NCBI GenBank assembly: GCA_038148375.1
Contig: JAYQVH010000001.1
Coordinates: forward strand, 62,001 to 126,000
From: CAWUEX02 sp038148375
GTDB taxonomy: Bacteria; Pseudomonadota; Alphaproteobacteria; Rhodospirillales; Rhodospirillaceae
DNA length: 64,000 nucleotides
Reading direction: 5' to 3'
Positions 36,338 through 45,031 of the stretch are shown piece by piece. Each line of letters begins with the position of its first letter. Position 1 is the stretch's first letter. The translations under genes were made by a program, and so were the position numbers. Below the pieces are notes generated by a model that saw nothing but the letters and a program-made list of their open reading frames with translations, had not been told where the DNA came from and ran no database searches.

Positions 36338-37354
36338 TTACGCGGCTGCGCTTGCCGTGAGACCGAAGGCCTGCGCGACAAGTTCATAGGATTTCAAGCG
36401 CGCACCGAAGTCGTGGGTAATGGTGACCACCATGACCTCATCGACGCCGCACCGCGCCGCGAGGTCCTCGATTCCCTTTTTAACGACATCCGGCGTGCCC
36501 ACCAAACCCGTCAGGCGTGAGGATTCGGCGATGCGGCGTTCGCGATCCGTGTAGGGATAGTCCCGTGCTTCTTCGGGTGTGGGGTACGGCCCGAGCTCTC
36601 CCTTCGCCAGCTGCAGCCGCCACAGTTGCCGGCTGAGAGCGAGATAGTCCGCGCGCTCCTGCGTTTCGGCGCACACCGCGCCGACACACATGTTGGCGCG
36701 TGGCTCGGACAACACGGCGGACGGCTCGAACTGTTCCCGGTACAGCTGGATGGTCGCTTCCGCCCCATCGGGGTGAATGAAATGCGCAAACGAGTACGGC
36801 AGGCCGAATTTCGCCGCAAGACGTGCGCTTTCGTCGGACGACCCCAGCAGCCAGATTTGCGGCGGCGTCTCTGGGCGCGGCGTGATCTTGCAGTTGGTCA
36901 GCGCCTTGTTGGCCGGCTCGCTGCCGGTCAGAAACGCCCGCAGATCGACAATCTTGGTTGGGTAGTACTCGACGCCGATTTGCGAGCCGTAAGCCATGCC
37001 GAGCGTGGTCATTTGATCGCCGCCCGGCGCGCGCCCCAATCCCAAATCGATGCGATCCGGATACATCGTTGCCAAAAGGGAAAAATTCTCCGCCACTTTG
37101 AGCGGGCTGTAGTGCGACAACATGACGCCGCCTGACCCGACGCGCATGTGCGATGTCACGGCGGCCACGCGGGCGATCATGATTTCCGGCGCACATCCGG
37201 CAAGACCTTCGGTGCCGTGATGCTCCGCCAGCCAATAGCGATGATAACCGAGCCGCTCGGTCGCGCGGGCGAGGGCGAGAGTGTCTTCTATCGCCTCGGC
37301 AGCGGTGCCACCGGAACGAATGGGGGTTTGATCGAGAACGCTGAGTGTCAGCAT
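36338..37354 (-). CDS. LLM-class flavin-dependent oxidoreductase
   Basis: 338 aa. MLTLSVLDQTPIRSG, YHRYWLAEHHGTEGLAG, VGSGGVMLSHYSPLKVAENF, DLGLGRAPGGD are signatures of the bacterial luciferase-like family, MsnO8/YhbW subgroup. It needs reduced FMN or F420; substrate unknown. ATG 37354 lies 4 nt after the stop of the CitE-like gene, giving an operon CitE-like - LLM - VOC, which may act on one catabolic substrate (inference). Confidence 0.88.
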   Translation of the reverse strand: MLTLSVLDQTPIRSGGTAAEAIEDTLALARATERLGYHRYWLAEHHGTEGLAGCAPEIMIARVAAVTSHMRVGSGGVMLSHYSPLKVAENFSLLATMYPDRIDLGLGRAPGGDQMTTLGMAYGSQIGVEYYPTKIVDLRAFLTGSEPANKALTNCKITPRPETPPQIWLLGSSDESARLAAKFGLPYSFAHFIHPDGAEATIQLYREQFEPSAVLSEPRANMCVGAVCAETQERADYLALSRQLWRLQLAKGELGPYPTPEEARDYPYTDRERRIAESSRLTGLVGTPDVVKKGIEDLAARCGVDEVMVVTITHDFGARLKSYELVAQAFGLTASAAA

Positions 37355-37358
37355 TACA

Positions 37359-38246
37359 TTAGGACGCGGAGTCGGATTCAAGCGCGGCGATCATCTGCGC
37401 CCGCGCCAGCAGGCGCTCGGCTTCCGCAACGTGCAGCACCTCGACCAGCCGGCCATTAAGCGTGGTCACACCGGCACCCTTGGCCTGCGCCTCCTTGTGC
37501 GCAGCGATGAGTTTCTTGGCGTGTGCGATTTCACCGGCGGATGGCGCGTAGATCCGGTTGGCGGCTTCGATTTGTTTGGGATGAATAAGGGTTTTGCCAT
37601 CGAACCCGAGATCTCGTCCCTGCTCGCAGGCGGCGACATACCCTTCTTCGTCGCCGAGGTCGACATGTACACCGTCGAGCACGAACAAGCCGTTGGCACG
37701 CGCCGCGAGAATGGTCAGCTGCATCGCCATCAACATCGGGGCACGGTCCGCCGGATGAGCGCAGTGCAGATCTTTCGACAGATCAGCCGTACCGATGCAC
37801 AGACCGGCCAGGCGTCGCGATGCTTGGCAAATGGCATCGGCGGACAAAATGCCGCGCGGCGTTTCCATCATCGCCCAGATCGGAAAATCCGCCGGTGCGC
37901 CTGAGGCCGCGAGAATGTTGTCGATCTGGACGACCTCATCGACAGTCGAGACTTTGGGAACGACGACACCATCGGCCGCCGAACCGGCGACAGCCGCCAA
38001 ATCATCCGCACCCCATTTCGTGTCGATCGCATTAACCCGAATCATCACTTCGCGCTTGCCGTAGGCCTTTGAATTCACGGCGTCCACAGCGGCGGTGCGG
38101 GCCAGTTCTTTGGCATCTGGCGCGACCGCATCCTCGAGATCGAAGATCACCGCGTCGGCGGGCAGCGACTTCGCCTTTTCAAGCGCCCGCGCGTTAGAAG
38201 CCGGCATATACAAAACGCTGCGGCGGGGGCGGTCGGATGCGGTCAT
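37359..38246 (-). CDS. HpcH/HpaI aldolase/CitE-like lyase
   Basis: 295 aa TIM-barrel: RRSVLYMPASNARALEKAKSLPADAVIFDLEDAV, REVMIRVNAID, PIWAMMETPRGILSA and GFDGKTLIHPKQIEAAN define the CitE-like/malyl-CoA lyase family; Asp and Glu in FDLEDAV and METP are Mg ligands. Without CitF or acyl-carrier neighbours it is more likely a stand-alone acyl-CoA lyase or thioesterase (malyl-, beta-methylmalyl- or citramalyl-CoA) than citrate lyase. Confidence 0.88.
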   Translation of the reverse strand: MTASDRPRRSVLYMPASNARALEKAKSLPADAVIFDLEDAVAPDAKELARTAAVDAVNSKAYGKREVMIRVNAIDTKWGADDLAAVAGSAADGVVVPKVSTVDEVVQIDNILAASGAPADFPIWAMMETPRGILSADAICQASRRLAGLCIGTADLSKDLHCAHPADRAPMLMAMQLTILAARANGLFVLDGVHVDLGDEEGYVAACEQGRDLGFDGKTLIHPKQIEAANRIYAPSAGEIAHAKKLIAAHKEAQAKGAGVTTLNGRLVEVLHVAEAERLLARAQMIAALESDSAS

Positions 38247-38390
38247 GAGAACTCTATCCTAAATGAACGGTATGGGCGCATGGCACCGGGTATAGCTCTG
38301 GGGCGAAACCATCACAAGGCAAGGCTAGTGAGGTGCGCCCGTCCGTTATAAAATGGCGTTAGACTTTTTCAATGGGAGCCGGACACAGTC

Positions 38391-39050
38391 ATGTCAGCGC
38401 CTGGGGCCGGTCCGGGCCTCAAAAACATCAGTTTTGTGATCGTCGACAAGCATCCCCAGATTATTTCTCTGGTGCGGACCATTCTGCATTCCTTTGGCTC
38501 TCGCGAAATTCACGACGCCGGAGATGGCGACGAAGGGCTGCGTATGATTCAGCAATACGAGCCCGATATCGTCATCACCGACTGGGCGATGAAACCGATG
38601 AGCGGCGTCCAGATGGTCAAGGCGATGCGCAAGCACAAGAATCAGATCATCAAATTCATGCCCGTGATCATGCTAACCGGGTACTCGGAGCGCAGGCGTA
38701 TCGTCGCGGCGCGTGACAGCGGGATTAACGAGTATCTTCTTAAACCTGTTTCGCCGAAGTCCCTCTACAACCGAATCCGGGCCGTCATTGAGCAGCCGCG
38801 CCGCTTCGTCAAAGCCGGAGAGTATTTCGGACCGGACCGCCGTCGTGGCGAACACGACTTCTCCGGGCCCGATAAACGGGGCTCCGGAGAAAAGGGACCG
38901 CCGGTGGACATGGCCCAGCAAATGACGCAAAAGGAAATCGAGGACGAGTACTTCATGCCGACCGCTTCGGGTTCGGCCGCGTCAGCGGAGCAATACGTCC
39001 CACCTGGTATCCGGCGCGCCCGCGAACTGGCGGCGAAAAACAAAAAATAA
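38391..39050 (+). CDS. Single-domain response regulator with C-terminal extension
   Basis: 219 aa. A receiver domain at about 12-135: FVIVDKHPQ, phospho-acceptor Asp in ITDWAMKPMSG, MLTGYSERR and LLKPVSP (conserved Lys). The acidic pair near the N-terminus reads D-K instead of D-D, as in some regulators. After it comes a charged, disordered tail (GPDRRRGEHDFSGPDKRGS) with no DNA-binding domain. No kinase gene is nearby. Output may be protein-protein interaction. Confidence 0.85.
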   Translation: MSAPGAGPGLKNISFVIVDKHPQIISLVRTILHSFGSREIHDAGDGDEGLRMIQQYEPDIVITDWAMKPMSGVQMVKAMRKHKNQIIKFMPVIMLTGYSERRRIVAARDSGINEYLLKPVSPKSLYNRIRAVIEQPRRFVKAGEYFGPDRRRGEHDFSGPDKRGSGEKGPPVDMAQQMTQKEIEDEYFMPTASGSAASAEQYVPPGIRRARELAAKNKK

Positions 39051-39071
39051 AACTGAGACACGGAACGGCTC

Positions 39072-39713
39072 ATGGAACCCCTGGTAAACGGTTTGATTGT
39101 CGGGGTGGCCCTGGCCGCGCCCGTGGGACCGGTCGGCCTTCTGTGCATTCGCCTGGCCCTGACGCAGGGCCGCTGGCCCGCAGCGGCGGCCGGCATGGGG
39201 GCGGCAACGGCGGATGCGATCTTCGGCGCGATCGCGGGACTCGGCCTCAGCCTGATCCGGGATGCCATTACCGCCGTTGAAGTCGAGCTAAGCCTGGTCG
39301 GCACGGCGATTATTTTCGCACTCGGCGCGATGACCTGGCGTAAGCCGGCAACTCTGGAAAGTGAGCCCTTGAGCAAAGTGACTCTGGCCCGCGACTTTGC
39401 CCTCACCTTCTCCATGGCGATCACCAACCCGGCGACCATGTTCGCCGCATTCGGGATGTTCGCGGCGCTCGGCGCCATCGACGCCAGCGTGCGGCCTTAT
39501 GCGGCGGGAACTCTGGTCGCGGGCGTGTTTGCAGGATCGGCGGCGTGGTGGCTGTTCCTGGCAAGCCTGGTCGTCGCCCTGCGCCAGCGCATTGGCGACA
39601 ACATCGGATGGGTGAATAAGATTTCCGGCGCCATGCTATTCGCCTTCGGCGCCGCCGTACTGATCGGATTGTATGCGAACGGCGGTGGCGATCAGCCGCT
39701 GACGCTGAGGTAA
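39072..39713 (+). CDS. LysE-family amino-acid exporter
   Basis: 213 aa with six hydrophobic helices; the N-terminal PVGPVGLLCIRLALTQGRWPA is the LysE/RhtB signature and ITNPATMFAAFG the helix-4 motif. Predicted inner-membrane efflux of an amino acid or analogue. It follows the response regulator by 21 nt and its end overlaps the converging asd gene by 22 nt. Confidence 0.85.
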   Translation: MEPLVNGLIVGVALAAPVGPVGLLCIRLALTQGRWPAAAAGMGAATADAIFGAIAGLGLSLIRDAITAVEVELSLVGTAIIFALGAMTWRKPATLESEPLSKVTLARDFALTFSMAITNPATMFAAFGMFAALGAIDASVRPYAAGTLVAGVFAGSAAWWLFLASLVVALRQRIGDNIGWVNKISGAMLFAFGAAVLIGLYANGGGDQPLTLR

Positions 39714-40756
39714 TCCCGGACCAGCACTTCAGCGATCTGCACGGCGTTCAAAGCTGCACCCTTACGCAGGTTATCGGACACGCACCAGAACGACAGACCG
39801 TTGTCGACCGTCGCATCGCTGCGAATGCGCGAGACATACACCGCGTCTTCCCCCGGCACTTCCGCCGGTGTGACATACCCTTCGTCGAGACGATGGTCGA
39901 CCACGGTGACACCCGGCGCCTTTTTCAGGATGGCCCGCGCTTCCTTGTCATCGATTGGCTTTTCCGTCTCGATGTTGACGTATTCCGCGTGACCAATGAA
40001 CGTCGGTACGCGGGCGCAGTTAGCATGCACCTTGATGCGTGGGTCGAGAATTTTCTTAGTCTCGACCATCATTTTCCATTCTTCTTTGGTCGCGCCGTCG
40101 TCCATGAACACGTCGATGTGCGGGATGACGTTGAACGCAATCTGTTTCGGGAACACTTCGCGGCTGTCGAGTGGCGACTGGTTTGCGTAGACACCTTTGG
40201 TTTGATTGAACAGTTCGTCCATAGCTTCCTTGCCGGCACCGGACGTCGACTGGTAGGTCGATACGACCACCCGGGTGATTCCGAACGCGTCGTGCAGAGG
40301 TTTCAGGGCGGTGACCATCTGGATGGTCGAACAGTTCGGGTTGGCGATGATTCCCTTCTTTTTATATCCGGCAATCGCATCCGGATTGACCTCCGGCACC
40401 ACCAGCGGCACGTCCGGGTCCATGCGGAAGTGCGACGTGTTATCGATCACTACGGCCCCGGCCGCCGCAGCGCGCGGACTGTGCTGTGCTGAGACTTTCG
40501 CCCCCGGCGACGACAACACGATATCAACATCTGTAAAATCAAAGCTGTCCAGGTTCTGAACCTTGAGGACTTCGTCTTCGCCGTAGGAGACCTCACTGCC
40601 GACGGAGCGCTCAGAGGCAAGCGCGATCACTTTGTCCGCCGGAAACTGCCGTTCCCATAGGGTACTTAGCACCTCGCGGCCGACATTGCCGGTGGCACCG
40701 ACCACGGCAACCGTATAACCCGCGCCGTTTTCCCGGCCGTTTGGATCGTCTAACAT
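39692..40756 (-). CDS. asd: Aspartate-semialdehyde dehydrogenase
   Basis: 354 aa from ATG 40756. NADP-binding VAVVGATGNVGREVL, catalytic Cys in NPNCSTIQM, and substrate/His region RVPTFIGHAEYV. It forms aspartate semialdehyde for lysine, diaminopimelate, threonine and methionine. It sits beside leuB across a 113-nt divergent region and an Mpo1-like gene. The 3' end overlaps the lysE-type gene. Confidence 0.96.
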   Translation of the reverse strand: MLDDPNGRENGAGYTVAVVGATGNVGREVLSTLWERQFPADKVIALASERSVGSEVSYGEDEVLKVQNLDSFDFTDVDIVLSSPGAKVSAQHSPRAAAAGAVVIDNTSHFRMDPDVPLVVPEVNPDAIAGYKKKGIIANPNCSTIQMVTALKPLHDAFGITRVVVSTYQSTSGAGKEAMDELFNQTKGVYANQSPLDSREVFPKQIAFNVIPHIDVFMDDGATKEEWKMMVETKKILDPRIKVHANCARVPTFIGHAEYVNIETEKPIDDKEARAILKKAPGVTVVDHRLDEGYVTPAEVPGEDAVYVSRIRSDATVDNGLSFWCVSDNLRKGAALNAVQIAEVLVRDYLSVSG

Positions 40757-40869
40757 CGTCACTCTCGCTATCGCATGGCACGTGTGCGTGGGCCGCATTT
40801 GGCACCCTGACGTGCGGTTGGGGCGCCTCAATACAAGGTGCGGTCGGCAAACTCAAGGTGATGGGAACA

Positions 40870-41196
40870 ATGAGCGACAGGATTACAGCATACACCGCCT
40901 TTTGGCCCTACTATCTGCAGGAGCACGCCAAACCGACGACGCGGGGCATCCATTACGTGGGAACTGCGCTTGCGATCCTGTGCTTGGGACTCGGATTTAC
41001 TGTGGATGCGATGTGGTTCATCGCCGTGCCCTTCGCCGGCTATAGCTTCGCCTGGGTGGCGCACTTCTTCATCGAGAAGAACCGCCCGGCGACCTTTACC
41101 TATCCCGGTTGGTCATTGATCAGCGATTTCCGCATGTTCGGACTATGGCTGAGCGGAAGGCTCGGACCGCACCTGGAGGCGGCAGGCGTAAAGTAA
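40870..41196 (+). CDS. Mpo1-like (DUF962) membrane protein
   Basis: 108 aa. ATG 40870 has AAGGTGATGG upstream; an ATG 9 nt earlier is alternative. YLQEHAKPTTRGIHYVGTALAI, WVAHFFIEKNRPATFTYPGWSLISDFRMF are the DUF962/Mpo1 motifs with conserved His residues; yeast Mpo1 is an Fe(II) dioxygenase of 2-hydroxy fatty acids. Two hydrophobic helices predicted. Inserted between asd and leuB on the opposite strand. Confidence 0.85.
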   Translation: MSDRITAYTAFWPYYLQEHAKPTTRGIHYVGTALAILCLGLGFTVDAMWFIAVPFAGYSFAWVAHFFIEKNRPATFTYPGWSLISDFRMFGLWLSGRLGPHLEAAGVK

Positions 41197-41197
41197 C

Positions 41198-42307
41198 CTA
41201 ACCGGCGAGCGCCTGGAGTTCCGCGAGCACAGCGTCACCCATCTGGGTGGTGCCAACCACTTCAACGCCCTCGGCCTTGATATCGCCGGTGCGGATGTTT
41301 TTGGACAACACGCGCTCGACCGCCGCCTCAACCATGTCGGCCTCGGCGGCCATGTCGAAGGAATAGCGCAGCATCATCGACGTCGAGAGAATTTGCGCCA
41401 GCGGGTTGCCAAGGTTCTTACCCGCGATATCCGGCGCGGAGCCGTGCACTGGCTCGTACAACGCCGGCTGACGTCCGTCCTCGCCAATCGCGCCGAGGCT
41501 CGCCGACGGCAACATGCCGAGCGATCCGGTGAGCATCGCCGCCAAGTCTGACAGAATATCGCCGAACAGATTGTCGGTGAGAATGACATCGAACTGCTTG
41601 GGCGCGCGCACCAACTGCATCGAGCAGTTGTCGATGAACATGTGGCTGAGATCGATATCAGGAAACTCGTCGTCACGCAGCTTGGTGGTTTCGTCGCGCC
41701 ACACCACGCCGCTTTCCATGACATTGGCCTTGTCGACGGAACAGACACGGCTGTCGCGCTTGCGGGCAAGATCGAACGCCACACGGGCGATGCGGACGAT
41801 CTCCTTGGTTTCGTAGGCCTGGGTGTTATAGCCGCGGCGCTCGCCGTTGCCGAGGTCTTCGATGCCGCGGGGTTCGCCGAAATAGATGCCCCCGATGAGT
41901 TCGCGTACGATCATCACATCCAGACCTTTGACCAAGTCGGTCTTCAGTGACGACGCACCGGCCAGCGCTTCGAACACGATAGCGGGGCGGAGGTTGGCGA
42001 ACAGCCCCATCGCCTTTCGCAGACGCAACAGGCCCTTTTCCGGACGCAGATCGTAATCGACATCGTCCCACTTGGGGCCGCCGATGGAGCCGAACAGCAC
42101 GGCGTCGGAGGCATGGGCAAGATCAGTGGTTTCATCGGTCAACGGCGTCCCGTGCACATCGTATGACGCGCCGCCGACCAGACCTTCTTCGATTTCGAAG
42201 GATGCGGCGCCCGTATCGTTGAGCCAGTCGAGGATGCGGCGCGCCTGCATCATCACCTCAGGGCCGATACAGTCCCCAGCGAGGATAAGAATTTTCTTGG
42301 TGCCCAT
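41198..42307 (-). CDS. leuB: 3-isopropylmalate dehydrogenase
   Basis: 369 aa. ILILAGDCIGPEV, catalytic and Mg-binding region IVRELIGGIYFGEPRG and the C-terminal HGSAPDIAGKNLGNPLA are complete for the NAD-dependent beta-decarboxylating dehydrogenase of leucine synthesis. Last of leuC-(small gene)-leuD-leuB; 14 nt after leuD. Confidence 0.96.
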   Translation of the reverse strand: MGTKKILILAGDCIGPEVMMQARRILDWLNDTGAASFEIEEGLVGGASYDVHGTPLTDETTDLAHASDAVLFGSIGGPKWDDVDYDLRPEKGLLRLRKAMGLFANLRPAIVFEALAGASSLKTDLVKGLDVMIVRELIGGIYFGEPRGIEDLGNGERRGYNTQAYETKEIVRIARVAFDLARKRDSRVCSVDKANVMESGVVWRDETTKLRDDEFPDIDLSHMFIDNCSMQLVRAPKQFDVILTDNLFGDILSDLAAMLTGSLGMLPSASLGAIGEDGRQPALYEPVHGSAPDIAGKNLGNPLAQILSTSMMLRYSFDMAAEADMVEAAVERVLSKNIRTGDIKAEGVEVVGTTQMGDAVLAELQALAG

Positions 42308-42321
42308 GAGACTTCAGGCGC

Positions 42322-42924
42322 CTAGCTGTAGAGCCAGGGCTGTTGCGCCTTTTGCTTCTCTTCGAAGGCTTTGATCTTGTCGATGTGCTGCAAGGTGAGC
42401 GCGATATCGTCGAGGCCGTTGAGCAGGTTGTGGCGGCGCGTGGCGTCGAGCTCGAACTCCGTGACAGTGCCGCCGGGGGCAGTAATCTGGAGGTTCTCGA
42501 AATCGACGGTGAACTCGCTGCCATCGCACTTAGCCTGCAGCGTTTCGACCTGATCTTCCGGCAGGGTGATACACAAAATGCCGTTCTTGAAGCAGTTGTT
42601 ATAAAAAATATCGGCGAAGCTCGGCGCGATGACACAGCGAAACCCGAAGTCCAGCAGACCCCATGGCGCATGTTCGCGCGAAGAGCCGCAGCCGAAATTC
42701 TTGCCGGCGATGAGAATCTTGGAATTGCGGAACGGCTTTTGGTTGAGCACGAACTCGGGACGTTCGGCTTCGTTGTCGTCGTAGCGCATATCGAAGAACG
42801 CGGCTTTGCCGAGGCCGGTGCGCTTGATGGTCTTCAAGAACTGTTTCGGCATGATCATGTCCGTATCGACATTGACCATCGGCAGCGCCGCCGCGACACC
42901 CGTCAGAACCGTGAACTTTTCCAT
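42322..42924 (-). CDS. leuD: 3-isopropylmalate dehydratase small subunit
   Basis: 200 aa swivel domain: VDTDMIMPKQFLK, NFGCGSSREHAPWGL, GFRCVIAPSFADIFYNNCFKNG. Works with LeuC to isomerise 2- to 3-isopropylmalate. A 70-aa gene separates it from leuC. Confidence 0.96.
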   Translation of the reverse strand: MEKFTVLTGVAAALPMVNVDTDMIMPKQFLKTIKRTGLGKAAFFDMRYDDNEAERPEFVLNQKPFRNSKILIAGKNFGCGSSREHAPWGLLDFGFRCVIAPSFADIFYNNCFKNGILCITLPEDQVETLQAKCDGSEFTVDFENLQITAPGGTVTEFELDATRRHNLLNGLDDIALTLQHIDKIKAFEEKQKAQQPWLYS

Positions 42925-42937
42925 GCCGTCCTTACCC

Positions 42938-43150
42938 CTACTTTCCGCTTTTTCCGCCCCGGCCGCGCGCCCAGGCGGAGATGATCGCGAACTCGCTCAT
43001 ATCGTCCATCGCCGAGGCGACGTCTTCGCGCAGCGCCCGCTTGACCTTGATGCCAACATCGCGGCCTTCGGCCAACGCTTTCTGCCATAACGCATCGACA
43101 TCGACCGTAATGGCGTCTTCCGAGTCGGCCCATTGCAGAAGAGCATTCAT
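42938..43150 (-). CDS. Small hypothetical protein between leuC and leuD
   Basis: 70 aa: MNALLQWADSEDAITVDVDA, then helical AEGRDVGIKVKRALREDVASAMDD and a Gly/Lys-rich basic end (RGRGGKSGK). Its ATG overlaps the leuC stop by 4 nt and its stop is 13 nt before leuD, so it is translated within the leu operon. No known domain. Small genes here are not part of the standard pathway; it may be a chaperone-like or regulatory passenger (inference). Confidence 0.6.
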   Translation of the reverse strand: MNALLQWADSEDAITVDVDALWQKALAEGRDVGIKVKRALREDVASAMDDMSEFAIISAWARGRGGKSGK

Positions 43151-44562
43151 TGGTTCGTCACCTTACGCACATCGGCGAGACGCCCGGTGACCGCGGCGGC
43201 GGCGGCCATAGCGGGGCTCAACAGGTGAGTGCGGCCACCGCGGCCCTGACGGCCTTCAAAGTTGCGGTTAGAGGTCGAGGCGCAACGCTCGCCGGGCTGC
43301 AAAATGTCCGGGTTCATGCCAAGACACATGGAGCAGCTGGGTTCGCGCCATTCCGCGCCCGCCTCCAGAAAAATCTGATCCAGGCCTTCTTCCTCGGCCT
43401 GATGCTTGACCAGTCCGGACCCGGGAACGACTAGCATCTGAACGCCATCGGCGACCTTGCGGCCCTTCATCACAGCTGCGGCGTCGCGCAGGTCTTCGAT
43501 GCGCCCGTTGGTGCACGATCCGACAAACACTTTGTCCACGGCGACCTCTTCCAAGGGCATGCCTGCGGTTAGGCCCATGTATTCCAGCGCACGCTCGGCG
43601 CCGGCCTTCTTGTTGGGATCCGTGAAATCATCCGGCGCCGGAACCGTCGCTGTGATGGGCAGCACGTCTTCCGGTGACGTGCCCCAGGTAACATGCGGTA
43701 CGATCTCCGCCGCGTTGATGACGACTTCTTTATCGAAAGTGGCGCCGTCGTCGGTCTTGAGCGTCTTCCAATAGGCAACGGCTGCTTCCCAAGCCGCGCT
43801 CTTTGGTGCGCGGGGCCGACCCTTCAGATATTCGAATGTCTTTTCGTCAGGCGCGATCAGGCCGGCGCGCGCACCGCCTTCGATGGTCATGTTGCAGACC
43901 GTCATCCGGCCTTCCATCGACAGGTTGGTAAACGCCTCGCCTTGATACTCAATCACATGCCCGGTGCCACCGGCCGTTCCAATCCGGCCAATGATAGCCA
44001 GAATCAGATCTTTCGCCGTGGTGCCGAGCGGCAGCTTGCCCTCGACCTTGACCAGCATGTTCTTCGACTTCTTCATCGACAGGGTCTGCGTCGCCAGCGT
44101 GTGTTCGACATCGGATGTTCCGATTCCAAACGCCAGCGCCCCAAAGGCCCCGTGCGTGGCGGTGTGACTGTCACCGCAGACGATGGTCTTGCCCGGCTGA
44201 GTCAGGCCCTGCTCCGGTCCGATGATGTGGACGATACCTTGGCGGATGTCGTCCATCGGGATGTACTCGACATCGAAGTCTTCGCAGTTTTCCTTCAGCG
44301 TTTCGAGCTGCAGGCGGCTTTCCGGATCTTCGATTTTCTCCAGCCGGTCCGGCGTGCTCGGGACATTGTGATCGGGGACGGCGATCGTCTTGTCCGTGCG
44401 ATGTAGCTTGCGTCCGGCGAGACGCAGACCCTCATAGGCCTGCGGCGTCGTCACCTCATGGGTGAGATGCAGATCGATATAGATCAGGGAACTACCATCC
44501 GGTTCCTGATGAACCACATGGCTGTCCCAAAGCTTGTCGTACAACGTGCGCGGCTGGGCCAT
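43147..44562 (-). CDS. leuC: 3-isopropylmalate dehydratase large subunit
   Basis: 471 aa aconitase-family protein. The [4Fe-4S] ligand Cys residues occur in VGSCTNGR and SCSMCLGMN; the N-terminus has TLYDKLWDSHVV and the substrate loop CGDSHTATHGAFG. It acts with LeuD. First of the leu genes after rplS. Confidence 0.96.
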   Translation of the reverse strand: MAQPRTLYDKLWDSHVVHQEPDGSSLIYIDLHLTHEVTTPQAYEGLRLAGRKLHRTDKTIAVPDHNVPSTPDRLEKIEDPESRLQLETLKENCEDFDVEYIPMDDIRQGIVHIIGPEQGLTQPGKTIVCGDSHTATHGAFGALAFGIGTSDVEHTLATQTLSMKKSKNMLVKVEGKLPLGTTAKDLILAIIGRIGTAGGTGHVIEYQGEAFTNLSMEGRMTVCNMTIEGGARAGLIAPDEKTFEYLKGRPRAPKSAAWEAAVAYWKTLKTDDGATFDKEVVINAAEIVPHVTWGTSPEDVLPITATVPAPDDFTDPNKKAGAERALEYMGLTAGMPLEEVAVDKVFVGSCTNGRIEDLRDAAAVMKGRKVADGVQMLVVPGSGLVKHQAEEEGLDQIFLEAGAEWREPSCSMCLGMNPDILQPGERCASTSNRNFEGRQGRGGRTHLLSPAMAAAAAVTGRLADVRKVTNQ

Positions 44563-44588
44563 AACGAACCACTCAGATCGGAACCGGA

Positions 44589-44608
44589 CTAACGCGGAAA
44601 CGCGTTAG
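44589..44608. other. Stem-loop overlapping the rplS stop codon
   Basis: CTAACGCG (44589-44596), loop GAAA, CGCGTTAG (44601-44608). No T run follows on either strand; may be a transcript-stability or attenuation hairpin between rplS and leuC. Confidence 0.45.
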
Positions 44609-45027
44609 CTGCCGGCGCCGTTCGACTCAGCGGCTTCGGCCTTGGCGGCTTCGCGGGCCTTGAGCACGGCTGCCGTATCTTCGGCGATACGGGCCGAGCG
44701 GCCGCGACGGCCACGCAGATAGTACAGCTTGGCGCGGCGGACACGGCCGCGGCGCACCAGCTCAATGTGATCGATGATCGGCGCGTACAGCGGGAACACG
44801 CGTTCCACACCTTCGCCGAAGGAAATCTTACGCACGGTGAACGCGGAATTCAGTCCGGCGTTCTTGCGCGCGATGACAACGCCTTCGTATGCCTGCACGC
44901 GTTCGCGCTGACCTTCCTTCACCTTGACATGCACACGCACGGTGTCGCCCGGCGTGAAATCCGGAATGGTCTTGCCTTCGGTCAGCTGAGCGATTTGCTC
45001 CTGCTCGAATTGCTGAATGGTATCCAT
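44605..45027 (-). CDS. rplS: 50S ribosomal protein L19
   Basis: 140 aa from ATG 45027 (MDTIQQFEQEQIAQL). PGDTVRVHVKVKEGQRERVQAYEGVVI and the C-terminal RRGRVRRAKLYYLRGRRGRSARI identify L19. About 20 residues beyond the usual bacterial length, an Ala/Glu-rich tail. Follows trmD by 4 nt in the rpsP-rimM-trmD-rplS order. Confidence 0.97.
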   Translation of the reverse strand: MDTIQQFEQEQIAQLTEGKTIPDFTPGDTVRVHVKVKEGQRERVQAYEGVVIARKNAGLNSAFTVRKISFGEGVERVFPLYAPIIDHIELVRRGRVRRAKLYYLRGRRGRSARIAEDTAAVLKAREAAKAEAAESNGAGS

Positions 45028-45031
45028 CGTC

